NCBI RefSeq assembly: GCF_003261635.1
Contig: NZ_QFXK01000010.1
Location: 434,001 to 498,000 of the forward strand
DNA: 64,000 nucleotides
DNA from: Kribbella monticola
Lineage (GTDB): Bacteria; Actinomycetota; Actinomycetes; Propionibacteriales; Kribbellaceae
Reading direction: 5' to 3'
Made by a program: the position numbers and the translations under genes. How positions within the stretch are numbered: position 1 is the stretch's first letter; each line of letters opens with the position of its first letter. This document shows positions 22,465 to 30,974 of this stretch, in pieces. Under the pieces are notes generated by a model, which had not been told where the DNA came from, made no database searches, and worked only from the letters and a program-made list of their open reading frames with translations.

Positions 22465-25146
22465 ATGCCGCCCATCCGTCTCCTGATTGGTTCCTTCATG
22501 CCTACTTCTTCTCTCGCCGGAGCGCGCTCTCCGGCTCTCCGACGCTGGCTGGTTCTGCTGGCAGCCGCTCTCCTGATTGCGACGGCTCTAGTGGTCGCGC
22601 CCGGCGGCAGAGCTCAGGCTGCCGTCACGCTCCTGTCGCAAGGCAAGACGACTACCGCCTCGAGCACCGAGAACGCCGGCACCCCCGCCGCGGCCGCGGT
22701 CGACGGCAACACCGGCACCCGCTGGGCGAGCGCGTTCGCCGATCCCCAATGGCTGCAGGTGGATCTCGGCGCGACCTCAGCCATCAGCCGCGTAGTACTG
22801 AACTGGGAAGCGGCCTACGCGAAGTCCTTCCAACTCCAGGTCTCCGACAGCGCCAACGGCCCGTGGACCTCGATCTACACGACGACCACCGGCACCGGCG
22901 GCACCCAGTCGATCGATGTGACCGGCAGCGGCCGCTACGTCCGCATGCTCGGCACCCAGCGCGCCACCGGCTACGGCTACTCACTGTGGGAGTTCCAGGT
23001 GTACGGCGGTACCGCTGACGGACCCTCTACCTGCGGCACCGCCAACACCGCCCAGGGCAAGACTGCGACCGCGTCGAGCACCGAGAACGGTGGCACCCCG
23101 GCCGCCGCAGCAGTCGACGGCAATCTCGGCACCCGCTGGTCCAGTGCCGCAGCTGATCCTCAGTGGCTCCAGGTCGACCTGGGCGGCACACAGACGATCT
23201 GTCAGGTCGTGCTCAGCTGGGAAACGGCGTACGGCAAGGCGTTCCAGCTCCAGGTCTCCGATAACGCGGCCGGTCCATGGACCTCGATCTACACAACCAC
23301 GACCGGCACGGGCGGGACGCAGAGCCTCGACGTCACCGGCACCGGCCGGTACCTGCGAGTCAACGGCACCCAGCGCGGTACGGCGTACGGCTACTCACTC
23401 TGGGAGCTCGCAGTGCACACCACTGGCGGCGGGAGCGGACCGGTGATTCCGCCGACCGACCCGATGAACCCTGACTTCGGTCCGAACGTCTCGGTGTTCA
23501 CCCCGGCCACTCCGCAGGCGCAGATGCAAGCGAAGCTCGACCAGGTCGCCACACAGCAACACACGAACCAGTTCGGCACCGAGCGGTACGCGCTGCTCTT
23601 CAAGCCGGGCACGTACGCCGCCGACGTCAACCTCGGCTTCAACACCCAGGTCGCCGGCCTCGGTCTCTCGCCGGACGACGTAAACATCAACGGGCACGTC
23701 CGGGTCGAGGCCGACTGGCTGCAGCAGGGCGACAACCCGAACAACAAGCAGAACGCCACCCAGAACTTCTGGCGCTCGGCCGAGAACATGGCGGTGACCC
23801 CGCCGAACGGCCAGATTGAGCGCTGGGCGGTCGCCCAGGCAGCGCCGTACCGCCGGATGCACCTCAAGGGCGCGCCCGAGATCCAGCTCTGGAGTGGTGG
23901 CGACGGCTGGGCAAGTGGTGGCCTGTTCGCCGACACGAAGATCGACAACACCGTCGTGTCCGGCTCGCAGCAGCAGTGGTTCTCGCGGAACTCGGAGTTC
24001 GGCGGATGGACTGGATCGGTGTGGAACATGGTGTTCGTCGGCACGACGGGCGCTCCGCCGCAGCACTTCCCGGACCCGGCCCACACCGTCGTCGGCACCA
24101 CACCGGTGATCCGGGAGAAGCCGTTCCTGTACGTCGACAACGCGGGCAGCTTCAACGTGTTCGTCCCGGCCCTTCGCCAGAACTCGTCCGGCACCAGCTG
24201 GTCGCACGGACCTGCTGCCGGTACGTCGATCTCGCTCAGCCAGTTCCTGGTCGCCAAACCCGACACGCCGATCGCCACGATCAACGCGGCGCTTGATCAG
24301 GGCAAGCACCTGCTGTTCACGCCGGGCGTCTACCACCTGACCGACACGATCAAGGTGACCAAGCCGAACACCGTCGTCCTCGGGCTCGGGATGGCGACGC
24401 TGACCCCGGACACGGGAAAGAGCGCGATCTCCGTTGCCGACGTCGACGGCGTCAAGCTAGGCGGCCTCCTGATCGACGCCGGCCCGGTCAACAGCCCCGT
24501 CCTGGTCGAGATCGGCCCGGCCGGGTCGAGCGCGAACCACGCGACGAACCCGACTTCGCTGCACGACGTGTTCGTCCGGATCGGCGGCGGATCGCATCTC
24601 GGCAAGGCCACGGTCAGCCTGCAGGTCAACAGCAACAACGTGATCGGTGACCATATGTGGCTGTGGCGGGCCGATCACGGCGATCAGGTCGGCTGGGACG
24701 TGAACACCGCGGCCAACGGGTTGGTTGTCAACGGCAACGATGTGACCATGTACGGCTTGTTCGTCGAGCACTACCAGCAGTTCGAGACGCTCTGGAACGG
24801 CAACGGCGGCAGGACGTACTTCTACCAGAACGAGATGCCGTACGACGTACCGAGTCAAGCGGCCTGGACGAGTGGCGGCGGGACGCAAGGCTGGGCGGCG
24901 TACAAGGTGGCCAACAGCGTTAACACCCATGAAGCCTGGGGCGTCGGCAGCTATTCGTTCTTCCAGACGAACCCGTCGATCGTGGCCAGCCACTCCTTCG
25001 AGGTCCCGGACACCCCCGGCGTCCGCTTCCACGACCTGGTCGCGGTCTCGCTCGGCGGAGTCGGCACCATCGCCAACGTCATCAACAACACCGGCGGCCC
25101 CGCCAACGCCACCACCCAACAGCGCTACCTGGTCAGCTACCCATAA
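22465..25146 (+). CDS. Secreted beta-helix protein with two F5/8-type C (discoidin) domains
   Basis: An 893-residue exported protein. After a signal peptide (hydrophobic LVLLAAALLIATALVVAP, cleavage after AQA near 52) come two tandem F5/8 type C carbohydrate-binding-like domains (about 55-180 and 190-322), highly alike even in DNA. A short Gly/Pro linker leads to a roughly 560-residue region with beta-helix-like strand repeats (FKPGTYAADVNLGF, FTPGVYHLTDTIKVTKPNTVVLG split, VKLGGLLIDAGPV). It resembles uncharacterised actinobacterial secreted proteins and probably acts on an extracellular polysaccharide. ATG at 22498 is an alternative start. LacI-type palindromes upstream suggest sugar control. 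Confidence 0.75.
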   Translation: MPPIRLLIGSFMPTSSLAGARSPALRRWLVLLAAALLIATALVVAPGGRAQAAVTLLSQGKTTTASSTENAGTPAAAAVDGNTGTRWASAFADPQWLQVDLGATSAISRVVLNWEAAYAKSFQLQVSDSANGPWTSIYTTTTGTGGTQSIDVTGSGRYVRMLGTQRATGYGYSLWEFQVYGGTADGPSTCGTANTAQGKTATASSTENGGTPAAAAVDGNLGTRWSSAAADPQWLQVDLGGTQTICQVVLSWETAYGKAFQLQVSDNAAGPWTSIYTTTTGTGGTQSLDVTGTGRYLRVNGTQRGTAYGYSLWELAVHTTGGGSGPVIPPTDPMNPDFGPNVSVFTPATPQAQMQAKLDQVATQQHTNQFGTERYALLFKPGTYAADVNLGFNTQVAGLGLSPDDVNINGHVRVEADWLQQGDNPNNKQNATQNFWRSAENMAVTPPNGQIERWAVAQAAPYRRMHLKGAPEIQLWSGGDGWASGGLFADTKIDNTVVSGSQQQWFSRNSEFGGWTGSVWNMVFVGTTGAPPQHFPDPAHTVVGTTPVIREKPFLYVDNAGSFNVFVPALRQNSSGTSWSHGPAAGTSISLSQFLVAKPDTPIATINAALDQGKHLLFTPGVYHLTDTIKVTKPNTVVLGLGMATLTPDTGKSAISVADVDGVKLGGLLIDAGPVNSPVLVEIGPAGSSANHATNPTSLHDVFVRIGGGSHLGKATVSLQVNSNNVIGDHMWLWRADHGDQVGWDVNTAANGLVVNGNDVTMYGLFVEHYQQFETLWNGNGGRTYFYQNEMPYDVPSQAAWTSGGGTQGWAAYKVANSVNTHEAWGVGSYSFFQTNPSIVASHSFEVPDTPGVRFHDLVAVSLGGVGTIANVINNTGGPANATTQQRYLVSYP

Positions 25147-25156
25147 TCACCCCATG

Positions 25157-25200
25157 ACGTCCGAAGAGCCGAGGGTCACAACCCACGGCTCTTCGGACGT
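25157..25200. terminator. Bidirectional terminator
   Basis: A perfect 15-bp stem (25157-25171 with 25186-25200) whose loop can add GGGT/ACCC pairs. It lies between the convergent beta-helix gene (stop 25146) and hrpA (stop 25227). Confidence 0.85.
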
Positions 25201-25226
25201 CTCCCACTCCTCCGGGGCTGGGTGGC

Positions 25227-28200
25227 TCAGGCGGTAGTCAGGGCCTTGCGGATTCGTTTGTCGGAGACGGGGTATGGCGTGCCGAGGGTTTGGGCGAAGA
25301 GGCTGATGCGGAGTTCTTCGAGCATCCAGCGGACCTCGAGGAGTTCCGGGCTCGGATACTTGCCCGTGGGGACTGCTTTCAGGCGTTTCTCGTACTCCGC
25401 GGTCAGCGTGTCCACGATCGCCATCCCGGACCGGTCTCGCATCGCGTTCGCGCCGATCTTGTCCAGTCGCTGCTCGATCCCGCGCAGGTAGCGGACCAGA
25501 TCGGGCAGTCGCTGCGCACCCGCCTCGGTGATGAAGCCGCGATGTACGAGACCTTCCAACTGACCCCGAACATCGGAGAGCGCGGCCAGCAGGGCCGGAC
25601 TGGATGCCCGGGAGATCTGCTTGTCGACCGTGCGGGCGTGAGCGAGCACCTGCTCGACCTGCTGGAGGATCTTGAGCACGGTGTCCGCGAGCTCCGAGCG
25701 GACGGCATCCCGCAGTACGGAGAAGGCGGTGAGGTTCCAGGCCGGGCCGCCCGCGGCTGCCATCAACTGGTCGACCGCCGCGGAGATCGCGTCGTCGAGC
25801 AGGTCACCGACATTGCGGTGCGGTCCGGCCAGCAGGGTCATCTTCTGCTGGTTCGTCAGGTTCCGCTGGACGACGTCGATCACCGAGGGCATCGTCAGCA
25901 GCAGGAGCCGTCGTGTGCCGGTCCACATTGCCGCCGCTTGGTCGCGTTCGGTTTCCTGCAACCGGATCGCGACGGTCTTGCCTTCGTCGACCAGCGCCGG
26001 GTAGCCGGCGACGGTCAGCCCGTTGCGGTGCTCGGAGAAGGTCTTCGGCAGGTCGCCGAAGGTCCAGTCGGTCAGCCCGGAGCGCTCCAGCCCGCTGACC
26101 GCCTTCGACGCCACTTGGGAGATAGCGGCCTTGGTCTTGGGCTTCAGGCGTTCCTTCAGCGCGGCGAGATCCTTGCCTTCGGCCACAGTCTTGCCGTGGT
26201 CGTCGACGACCCGGAACGTCATCCGCAGATGCTCCGGGATCCGGCTCCAGTCCCAGTCCTCTGGCTCGATCTGGACGTCACGCAGCGACCGGAACTCGCG
26301 TGCCAGTGCGTCCGTAAGCGGCCCCGAACTCTGATCCAGGGCCGGCAACACCCGCCGGGCATGGTCGGGCGCCGGCACGATGTTGCGGCGAACTGCCTTG
26401 GGCAACGACTTGATCAGCGCCGTGACCAGCTCCTCGCGGAACCCGGGGACGCTCCACTCGAAACCGTCAGCAGTGACCTGGTTGAGCACCAGCAACGGGA
26501 TGTGCACGGTGACGCCATCGGCGTCTGTGCCCGGCTCGAATGCGTAGGTGAGATCGAACGTCATCCCGTTCTGCGTCCAGGTGAGCGGGAAATCCCGCTC
26601 CTCGATCTCCGCACCCTCACGAACCACCAGCGACCGCTCGAAGTCGAGCAGATCAGGATCGCGCTGCCGCGCCTTCTTCCACCAGGTGTCGAAGTGCCGG
26701 CCGGTGACGACCTCTGGGCCGAGCCGCTCATCGTAGAAGGCGAACAGCGTCTCGTCGTCGACCAGCAGGTCGCGCCTCCGGGTCCGTTCCTCGAGCTCCT
26801 CGACCTCTTCGATCAGCTTGCGGTTCTCGTGGAAGAACTTGTGGTGCGTGTCCCAGTCGCCCTCGACGAGCGCATGCCGGATGAACAGCTCGCGCGACAC
26901 CTCGGCGTCGACCTTGCCGTAGTTGACCTTGCGCCGGGCAACGATCGGTACGCCGTACAGGGTGACCTTCTCGTACGCCATCACCGCGCCGGCCTTGCGT
27001 TCCCAGTGCGGCTCGGAGTAGCTGCGCTTGATCAAGTGGGCGGCCAGGTCCTCGGCCCATTCCGGCTCGATCTTCGCGTTCACCCGGGCCCACAGCCGCG
27101 AGGTCTCGACCAATTCGGCGGCCATCACGAACTGCGGTGGTTTCTTGAACAGACCAGAGCCGGGGAAGATCGCGAACTTGGCGCCGCGCGCCCCGAGGTA
27201 CTGGTGCTGGTTGGCGGGATCCTTCATGCCGAGGTGCGAGAGCAGGCCCGCCATCAGCGAGATGTGCACGTTCTGCGGGTCGGCGGCGCCGCCGGAGTTG
27301 AGCGTGACGCCGATCTGCGCCGCGACCTGGCGGAGTTGGGCGAAGATGTCCTGCCATTCGCGGACGCGGAGATAGTTGAGGTACTCGTTGCGGCACATCC
27401 GGCGGAACTGGTTGCCGGAGAGCTCGTTCTGCTGCTTCTTCAGGTAGTTCCACAGGTTGAGGAACCCGAGGAAGTCGGAGTTCGGGTCCCGGAACCGGGC
27501 GTGCTGCTGGGTTGCCTGCGCCTCGGCGTCGGTGGGGCGTTCGCGTGGGTCCTGGATCGAGAGCGCGGAGGCGATCACCATCACTTCGCGGACGCAGCCG
27601 TGCTTGTCGGCCTCGACGATCATGCGGGCCAGCCGCGGGTCGAGCGGGATCTGAGCCAGCTGCTTGCCGATCGGGGTGAGCCGGCGGTTACGGTCGGACT
27701 GGCTCTTGCCGTCGATCGCGCCGAGTTCGGTGAGGAGTTGCAGGCCGTCGGTGATGCTGCGCTTGTCCGGCTCGTCGATGAACGGGAACGCGGCGATGTC
27801 GCCGAGCCCGATCGAGGTCATCTGCAGGATGACCGAGGCGAGGTTGGTGCGCAGGATCTCCGGGTCGGTGAACTCCGGCCGGCTCTCGAAATGCTCCTCG
27901 GAGTACAGCCGGATGCAGATGCCGTCGCTGGTGCGGCCGCAGCGGCCCTTGCGCTGGTTCGCGCTGGCCTGGGAGACCGGCTCGATCGGCAGGTGCTGAA
28001 CCTTGGTGCGATGGGAGTAGCGCGAGATCCGCGCAGTACCGGGGTCGATCACGTACTTGATGCCGGGAACCGTCAGCGAGGTCTCGGCGACGTTGGTCGC
28101 GAGGACGATGCGGCGGCTGGAGCCGTGCGAGGAGAAGACGCGATGCTGCTCGGCGTTGGACAGGCGGGCGTAGAGGGGGAGGACCTCGACTCCACCGCCC

Positions 28201-29666
28201 GGTCGGCCGCGCTGTGCGGCGTACTTCTCGTTCAACGCGTCCGCGGTGTCGCGGATCTCGCGCTCGCCGCTGAGGAACACCAGGATGTCGCCGGGCGCCT
28301 CGTACTCGAGTTCGTCGACCGCATCCAGGATCGCCTGCGTCTGGTCGCGATCGATCGTGCTCGGGTCGTCGGGGTCGTTGATCGGGCGGTACCGCACCTC
28401 GACCGGGTAGGTCCGGCCGGAGACCTCGACGATGGGGGCGGGCTGCCCTTGCGCGTCGGCGAAGTGCTCGGCGAACCGCTCGGGGTCGATCGTCGCCGAG
28501 GTGATGATCACCTTGAGATCGGGGCGACGGGGGAGGAGCTGGCGAAGGTACCCGAGGATGAAGTCGATGTTGAGACTGCGCTCGTGCGCCTCGTCGATGA
28601 TGAGCGTGTCGTACCGGCTCAGGTCGCGATCGCGTTGCAACTCGGCGAGCAGGATGCCATCCGTCATCAGCTTCACCAGAGAGCGCTCACTGACCTTGTC
28701 GGTGAACCGTACGGCGTACCCGATGGTCTCGCCGAGTTCGGTGCCGAGCTCCTCGGCGATGCGCTCGGCGACCGTGCGGGCGGCGAGCCGGCGCGGCTGG
28801 GTGTGGCCGATCATGCCGTGCACGCCGCGACCTAGTTCGAGACAGATCTTCGGGATCTGAGTGGTCTTGCCGGAACCGGTCTCACCGGCGATCACGACGA
28901 CCTGGTGGTCCCGGATCGCCGCCGCGATGTCGTCCTTGAGCTGACTGACCGGCAGCTCTTCGGGATAGGAGATCTCCGGTACGGCGAGCCGCCGGCGCTC
29001 CACCTTCTGCTCGGCCTGCTCGATCGCGTTCGCGACGCCCTGCAGCGCCTGATCGCGCTTGGCGGTCTCCTTGATGCCGCGAACCCGCTCCAACCGCCGC
29101 CCGAGCTGCTCCCGATCCCCAGTCATCACCCCGTCGAGCCGCTTCACCAACTCACCGACCGACAAACTCTCCGAACCCCCACGCGAGTGCGCATCCCCCG
29201 AGGCGCCGCGCGAGTGCGCATCCCCCGAGGCGCTGCGCGAGTGCGCGCTCTCTGAGGTGCTGCGCGAGTGCGCGCTATCCGAGGCGCCGCTTGAGGGCGC
29301 GCTCTCCGAGGTGCTGCGCGAGTGCGCGCTCTCCGAACCCCCACGCGAGAGTGCATCCCCCGAGGCGCCGCGCGAGTCCGCGGTCTCTGAGGCGCTGCGC
29401 GAGTGCGCGCTCTCTGAGGCGCCGCTTGAGGGCGCGCTCTCTGAGGCGCTGCTTGGGTGCCGATCCGCTGGAGCGCTGCGGGGCGGTGCGTCCTCGGAGG
29501 TGCTGGCTGGGGGCGCACTCTCCGCACCGGCCGCCGGGCGCGGGGACTTGGGGTTCTTGCCGCGGCGTCGGCGACGGCGTGGCGCCGCACCCTGCGCGGC
29601 GGCCGGGTCCGGTGAGGTGGAGGCAACTGGGGAAGGACGCGGCGAATCGGTCCGGGCATCAGGCAT
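25227..29666 (-). CDS. hrpA: ATP-dependent RNA helicase HrpA
   Basis: A 1479-residue DEAH-box helicase; homologues are about 1300 residues. Order: an Arg/Lys- and Ser-rich N-terminus (1-170) with ten tandem nonapeptides (75-164), Walker A GETGSGKTT (261-269), IIDEAHERSLN, TSATI, QRKGRCGRTSDGICIRLY, the ratchet/OB region, and the long C-terminal DUF3418 region found in bacterial HrpA. It likely remodels mRNA or ribosomes; in E. coli HrpA acts on stalled ribosomes. ATG 29666 is preferred to a GTG at 29705, but the SD is not decisive. The repeat-rich N-terminus is the unusual part. Confidence 0.93.
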   Translation of the reverse strand: MPDARTDSPRPSPVASTSPDPAAAQGAAPRRRRRRGKNPKSPRPAAGAESAPPASTSEDAPPRSAPADRHPSSASESAPSSGASESAHSRSASETADSRGASGDALSRGGSESAHSRSTSESAPSSGASDSAHSRSTSESAHSRSASGDAHSRGASGDAHSRGGSESLSVGELVKRLDGVMTGDREQLGRRLERVRGIKETAKRDQALQGVANAIEQAEQKVERRRLAVPEISYPEELPVSQLKDDIAAAIRDHQVVVIAGETGSGKTTQIPKICLELGRGVHGMIGHTQPRRLAARTVAERIAEELGTELGETIGYAVRFTDKVSERSLVKLMTDGILLAELQRDRDLSRYDTLIIDEAHERSLNIDFILGYLRQLLPRRPDLKVIITSATIDPERFAEHFADAQGQPAPIVEVSGRTYPVEVRYRPINDPDDPSTIDRDQTQAILDAVDELEYEAPGDILVFLSGEREIRDTADALNEKYAAQRGRPGGGVEVLPLYARLSNAEQHRVFSSHGSSRRIVLATNVAETSLTVPGIKYVIDPGTARISRYSHRTKVQHLPIEPVSQASANQRKGRCGRTSDGICIRLYSEEHFESRPEFTDPEILRTNLASVILQMTSIGLGDIAAFPFIDEPDKRSITDGLQLLTELGAIDGKSQSDRNRRLTPIGKQLAQIPLDPRLARMIVEADKHGCVREVMVIASALSIQDPRERPTDAEAQATQQHARFRDPNSDFLGFLNLWNYLKKQQNELSGNQFRRMCRNEYLNYLRVREWQDIFAQLRQVAAQIGVTLNSGGAADPQNVHISLMAGLLSHLGMKDPANQHQYLGARGAKFAIFPGSGLFKKPPQFVMAAELVETSRLWARVNAKIEPEWAEDLAAHLIKRSYSEPHWERKAGAVMAYEKVTLYGVPIVARRKVNYGKVDAEVSRELFIRHALVEGDWDTHHKFFHENRKLIEEVEELEERTRRRDLLVDDETLFAFYDERLGPEVVTGRHFDTWWKKARQRDPDLLDFERSLVVREGAEIEERDFPLTWTQNGMTFDLTYAFEPGTDADGVTVHIPLLVLNQVTADGFEWSVPGFREELVTALIKSLPKAVRRNIVPAPDHARRVLPALDQSSGPLTDALAREFRSLRDVQIEPEDWDWSRIPEHLRMTFRVVDDHGKTVAEGKDLAALKERLKPKTKAAISQVASKAVSGLERSGLTDWTFGDLPKTFSEHRNGLTVAGYPALVDEGKTVAIRLQETERDQAAAMWTGTRRLLLLTMPSVIDVVQRNLTNQQKMTLLAGPHRNVGDLLDDAISAAVDQLMAAAGGPAWNLTAFSVLRDAVRSELADTVLKILQQVEQVLAHARTVDKQISRASSPALLAALSDVRGQLEGLVHRGFITEAGAQRLPDLVRYLRGIEQRLDKIGANAMRDRSGMAIVDTLTAEYEKRLKAVPTGKYPSPELLEVRWMLEELRISLFAQTLGTPYPVSDKRIRKALTTA
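29175..29444 (-). repeat. Ten 27-bp repeats inside hrpA
   Basis: Ten in-frame nonapeptides of the type SESAHSRSA, SGDAHSRGA or SESAPSSGA occupy residues 75-164 of HrpA. DNA units are 27 bases and differ by point changes, so the array arose by tandem duplication with reading frame kept. Confidence 0.9.
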
Positions 29667-29732
29667 GTCGAAGTCCAGTTTAGGCGGCCGACTCCAACCG
29701 CTCACGTGGTTTACCCACCGACACCTCGCCCG

Positions 29733-30113
29733 TCAGCCGCTGAGCGGCTGGACGCGTCGGCGCAGCAGACAGAATTCGTTGCCTTCGGGATCAGCAAGCA
29801 CATGCCACGGTTCGTCGCCGGTCTGCCCGACATCCGCCCTGCGTGCGCCCGCCGCGAGCAACCGTTCGAGCTCGGCATCCTGATCGGTATCGGTCGGATT
29901 CACATCGAAGTGAATCGGAAGTTTGCCCCGCCGCGGCGCAGTACTCCGGTTGAACACCAGAATCGGCGAAGCCCCGCCACCCTCCGGCGGCCCGATCTCC
30001 AAATCATCGCCGTCCCAGCGAAGCTCGACATACCCGAGCACCTCACACCAGAAGTCCGCCAGCCGCTGCGGGTCGACACAGTCGATGACAAGCTCAGTAA
30101 TCCGACAAGCCAT
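29733..30113 (-). CDS. VOC (glyoxalase-fold) family protein
   Basis: A 126-residue glyoxalase-like protein: ITELVIDCVDPQRLADFWCEVLGYVEL, then DLEIGPPEGGGASPILVFN, LPIHFDVNPTDTDQDAELERLLAAGA and WHVLADPEGNEFCLL. Both half-repeats and the terminal Glu of the fold are present. The frame stays open upstream through tandem repeats, but the ATG at 30113 gives the normal family length, and TAGAGT lies five bases before it. It is a distinct subfamily from the other VOC protein here. Function unknown. Confidence 0.8.
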   Translation of the reverse strand: MACRITELVIDCVDPQRLADFWCEVLGYVELRWDGDDLEIGPPEGGGASPILVFNRSTAPRRGKLPIHFDVNPTDTDQDAELERLLAAGARRADVGQTGDEPWHVLADPEGNEFCLLRRRVQPLSG

Positions 30114-30118
30114 GCCCG

Positions 30119-30124
30119 ACTCTA
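30119..30124 (-). promoter_or_regulatory. Probable -10 box of the VOC gene (leaderless)
   Basis: Minus-strand TAGAGT, five bases before the ATG at 30113. Confidence 0.4.
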
Positions 30125-30308
30125 ACGCCACCATCCGCACGCCGAACGCCGCCCAATTCCGGCACCTCGAAGTGCGAAACCGGCACGTCGCAGTCGAGCC
30201 CGGGCAGAATCCGCGGACTCCTCGATCCGGGCGCCCAGGTCGCCCTGCCGGTCCTGCGGCTGTTAATGGTGTTCGCGGCCGGGACCATCCGATCCGGCCC
30301 CCCGGTCT

Positions 30309-30428
30309 GGGCATCCGCTTCCACCCGGCATCCGATCCGGGCATCCGCTCCCACCCGGCATCCGATCCGGGCATCCGCTCCCACCCGGCATCCGATCCGG
30401 GCATCCGCTCCCACCCGGCATCCGATCC
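30309..30428. repeat. Four tandem 30-bp repeats
   Basis: Four head-to-tail 30-base units (30309-30338, 30339-30368, 30369-30398, 30399-30428), identical except one base in the first. The unit begins gggcatccgc and ends catccgatcc. It lies between the VOC gene and the Usp gene, outside any supported coding region. Confidence 0.95.
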
Positions 30429-30466
30429 GACCGCCGGCAGTTCGGGCGGCCGGTTGGCCTCGGGGG

Positions 30467-30874
30467 TCAGTCGTCGCGTGAGGTGGGGACCTTGACGGCG
30501 AGGACCGGGACGGGGGCTTCGAGGAGTACGCGCTGTGCGGTGCTGCCGAGGATGAGTTTGCCGACCGGACTCCGGCGGCGCAGGCCGAGAACGATCAGGC
30601 CGACCTCCTCCTCGGCTGCGGCCTTCAGAAGCTCCCCGGCGACGTCGCCGCTACCGACTGCTTGTTTGATCGTCACCTCGACGCCCCGCTCGCGAAGCTT
30701 CGTCTCGGCCGCGGCCAGCTCCTCGGAGTTGGCGTACCGGTTGTCGAGAAACGTGTCACCACGGCTGGTGTTGAGCAACAGGATGGAAGCCCCACGCAAC
30801 AGAGCCTCCGCGCCCGCCGCCTCGAGAGCAGCCTCACCTTCAGGCGTCGGCACGTACCCGACCAGGATCTTCAT
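30467..30874 (-). CDS. Universal stress protein (UspA family)
   Basis: A 135-residue single Usp domain beginning MKILVGYVPTPEGEAAL. The ATP-binding GX2GX9G(S/T)-like stretch is recognisable in LIVLGLRRRSPVGKLILGSTAQRVL, so it is probably a nucleotide-binding member. The final AVKVP strand is typical. Separate start and no operon partner; the next gene in the same direction ends 101 bases upstream. Confidence 0.88.
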   Translation of the reverse strand: MKILVGYVPTPEGEAALEAAGAEALLRGASILLLNTSRGDTFLDNRYANSEELAAAETKLRERGVEVTIKQAVGSGDVAGELLKAAAEEEVGLIVLGLRRRSPVGKLILGSTAQRVLLEAPVPVLAVKVPTSRDD

Positions 30875-30974
30875 ACCTCCACTCTCCCATCACCCCCGTT
30901 CAACCCCCCGAACCCGCTCCGCACCAACGCACCCAACCCCCGCAAGAGATCCCCCACGGACTGCTTGCTTGGTG

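Noticed and set aside
25290..28835. Very long open frame antisense to hrpA (over 1100 codons)
   Set aside because: It lies fully opposite the conserved helicase, lacks any recognised domain, and is explained by GC-rich codon bias. The same applies to the long frame at 30483-32519 opposite the acyl-CoA synthetase.
30309..30428. Possible CRISPR array or peptide-repeat N-terminus of the VOC protein
   Set aside because: No spacers between units. The VOC family length and the -10 box place the gene start downstream at 30113.
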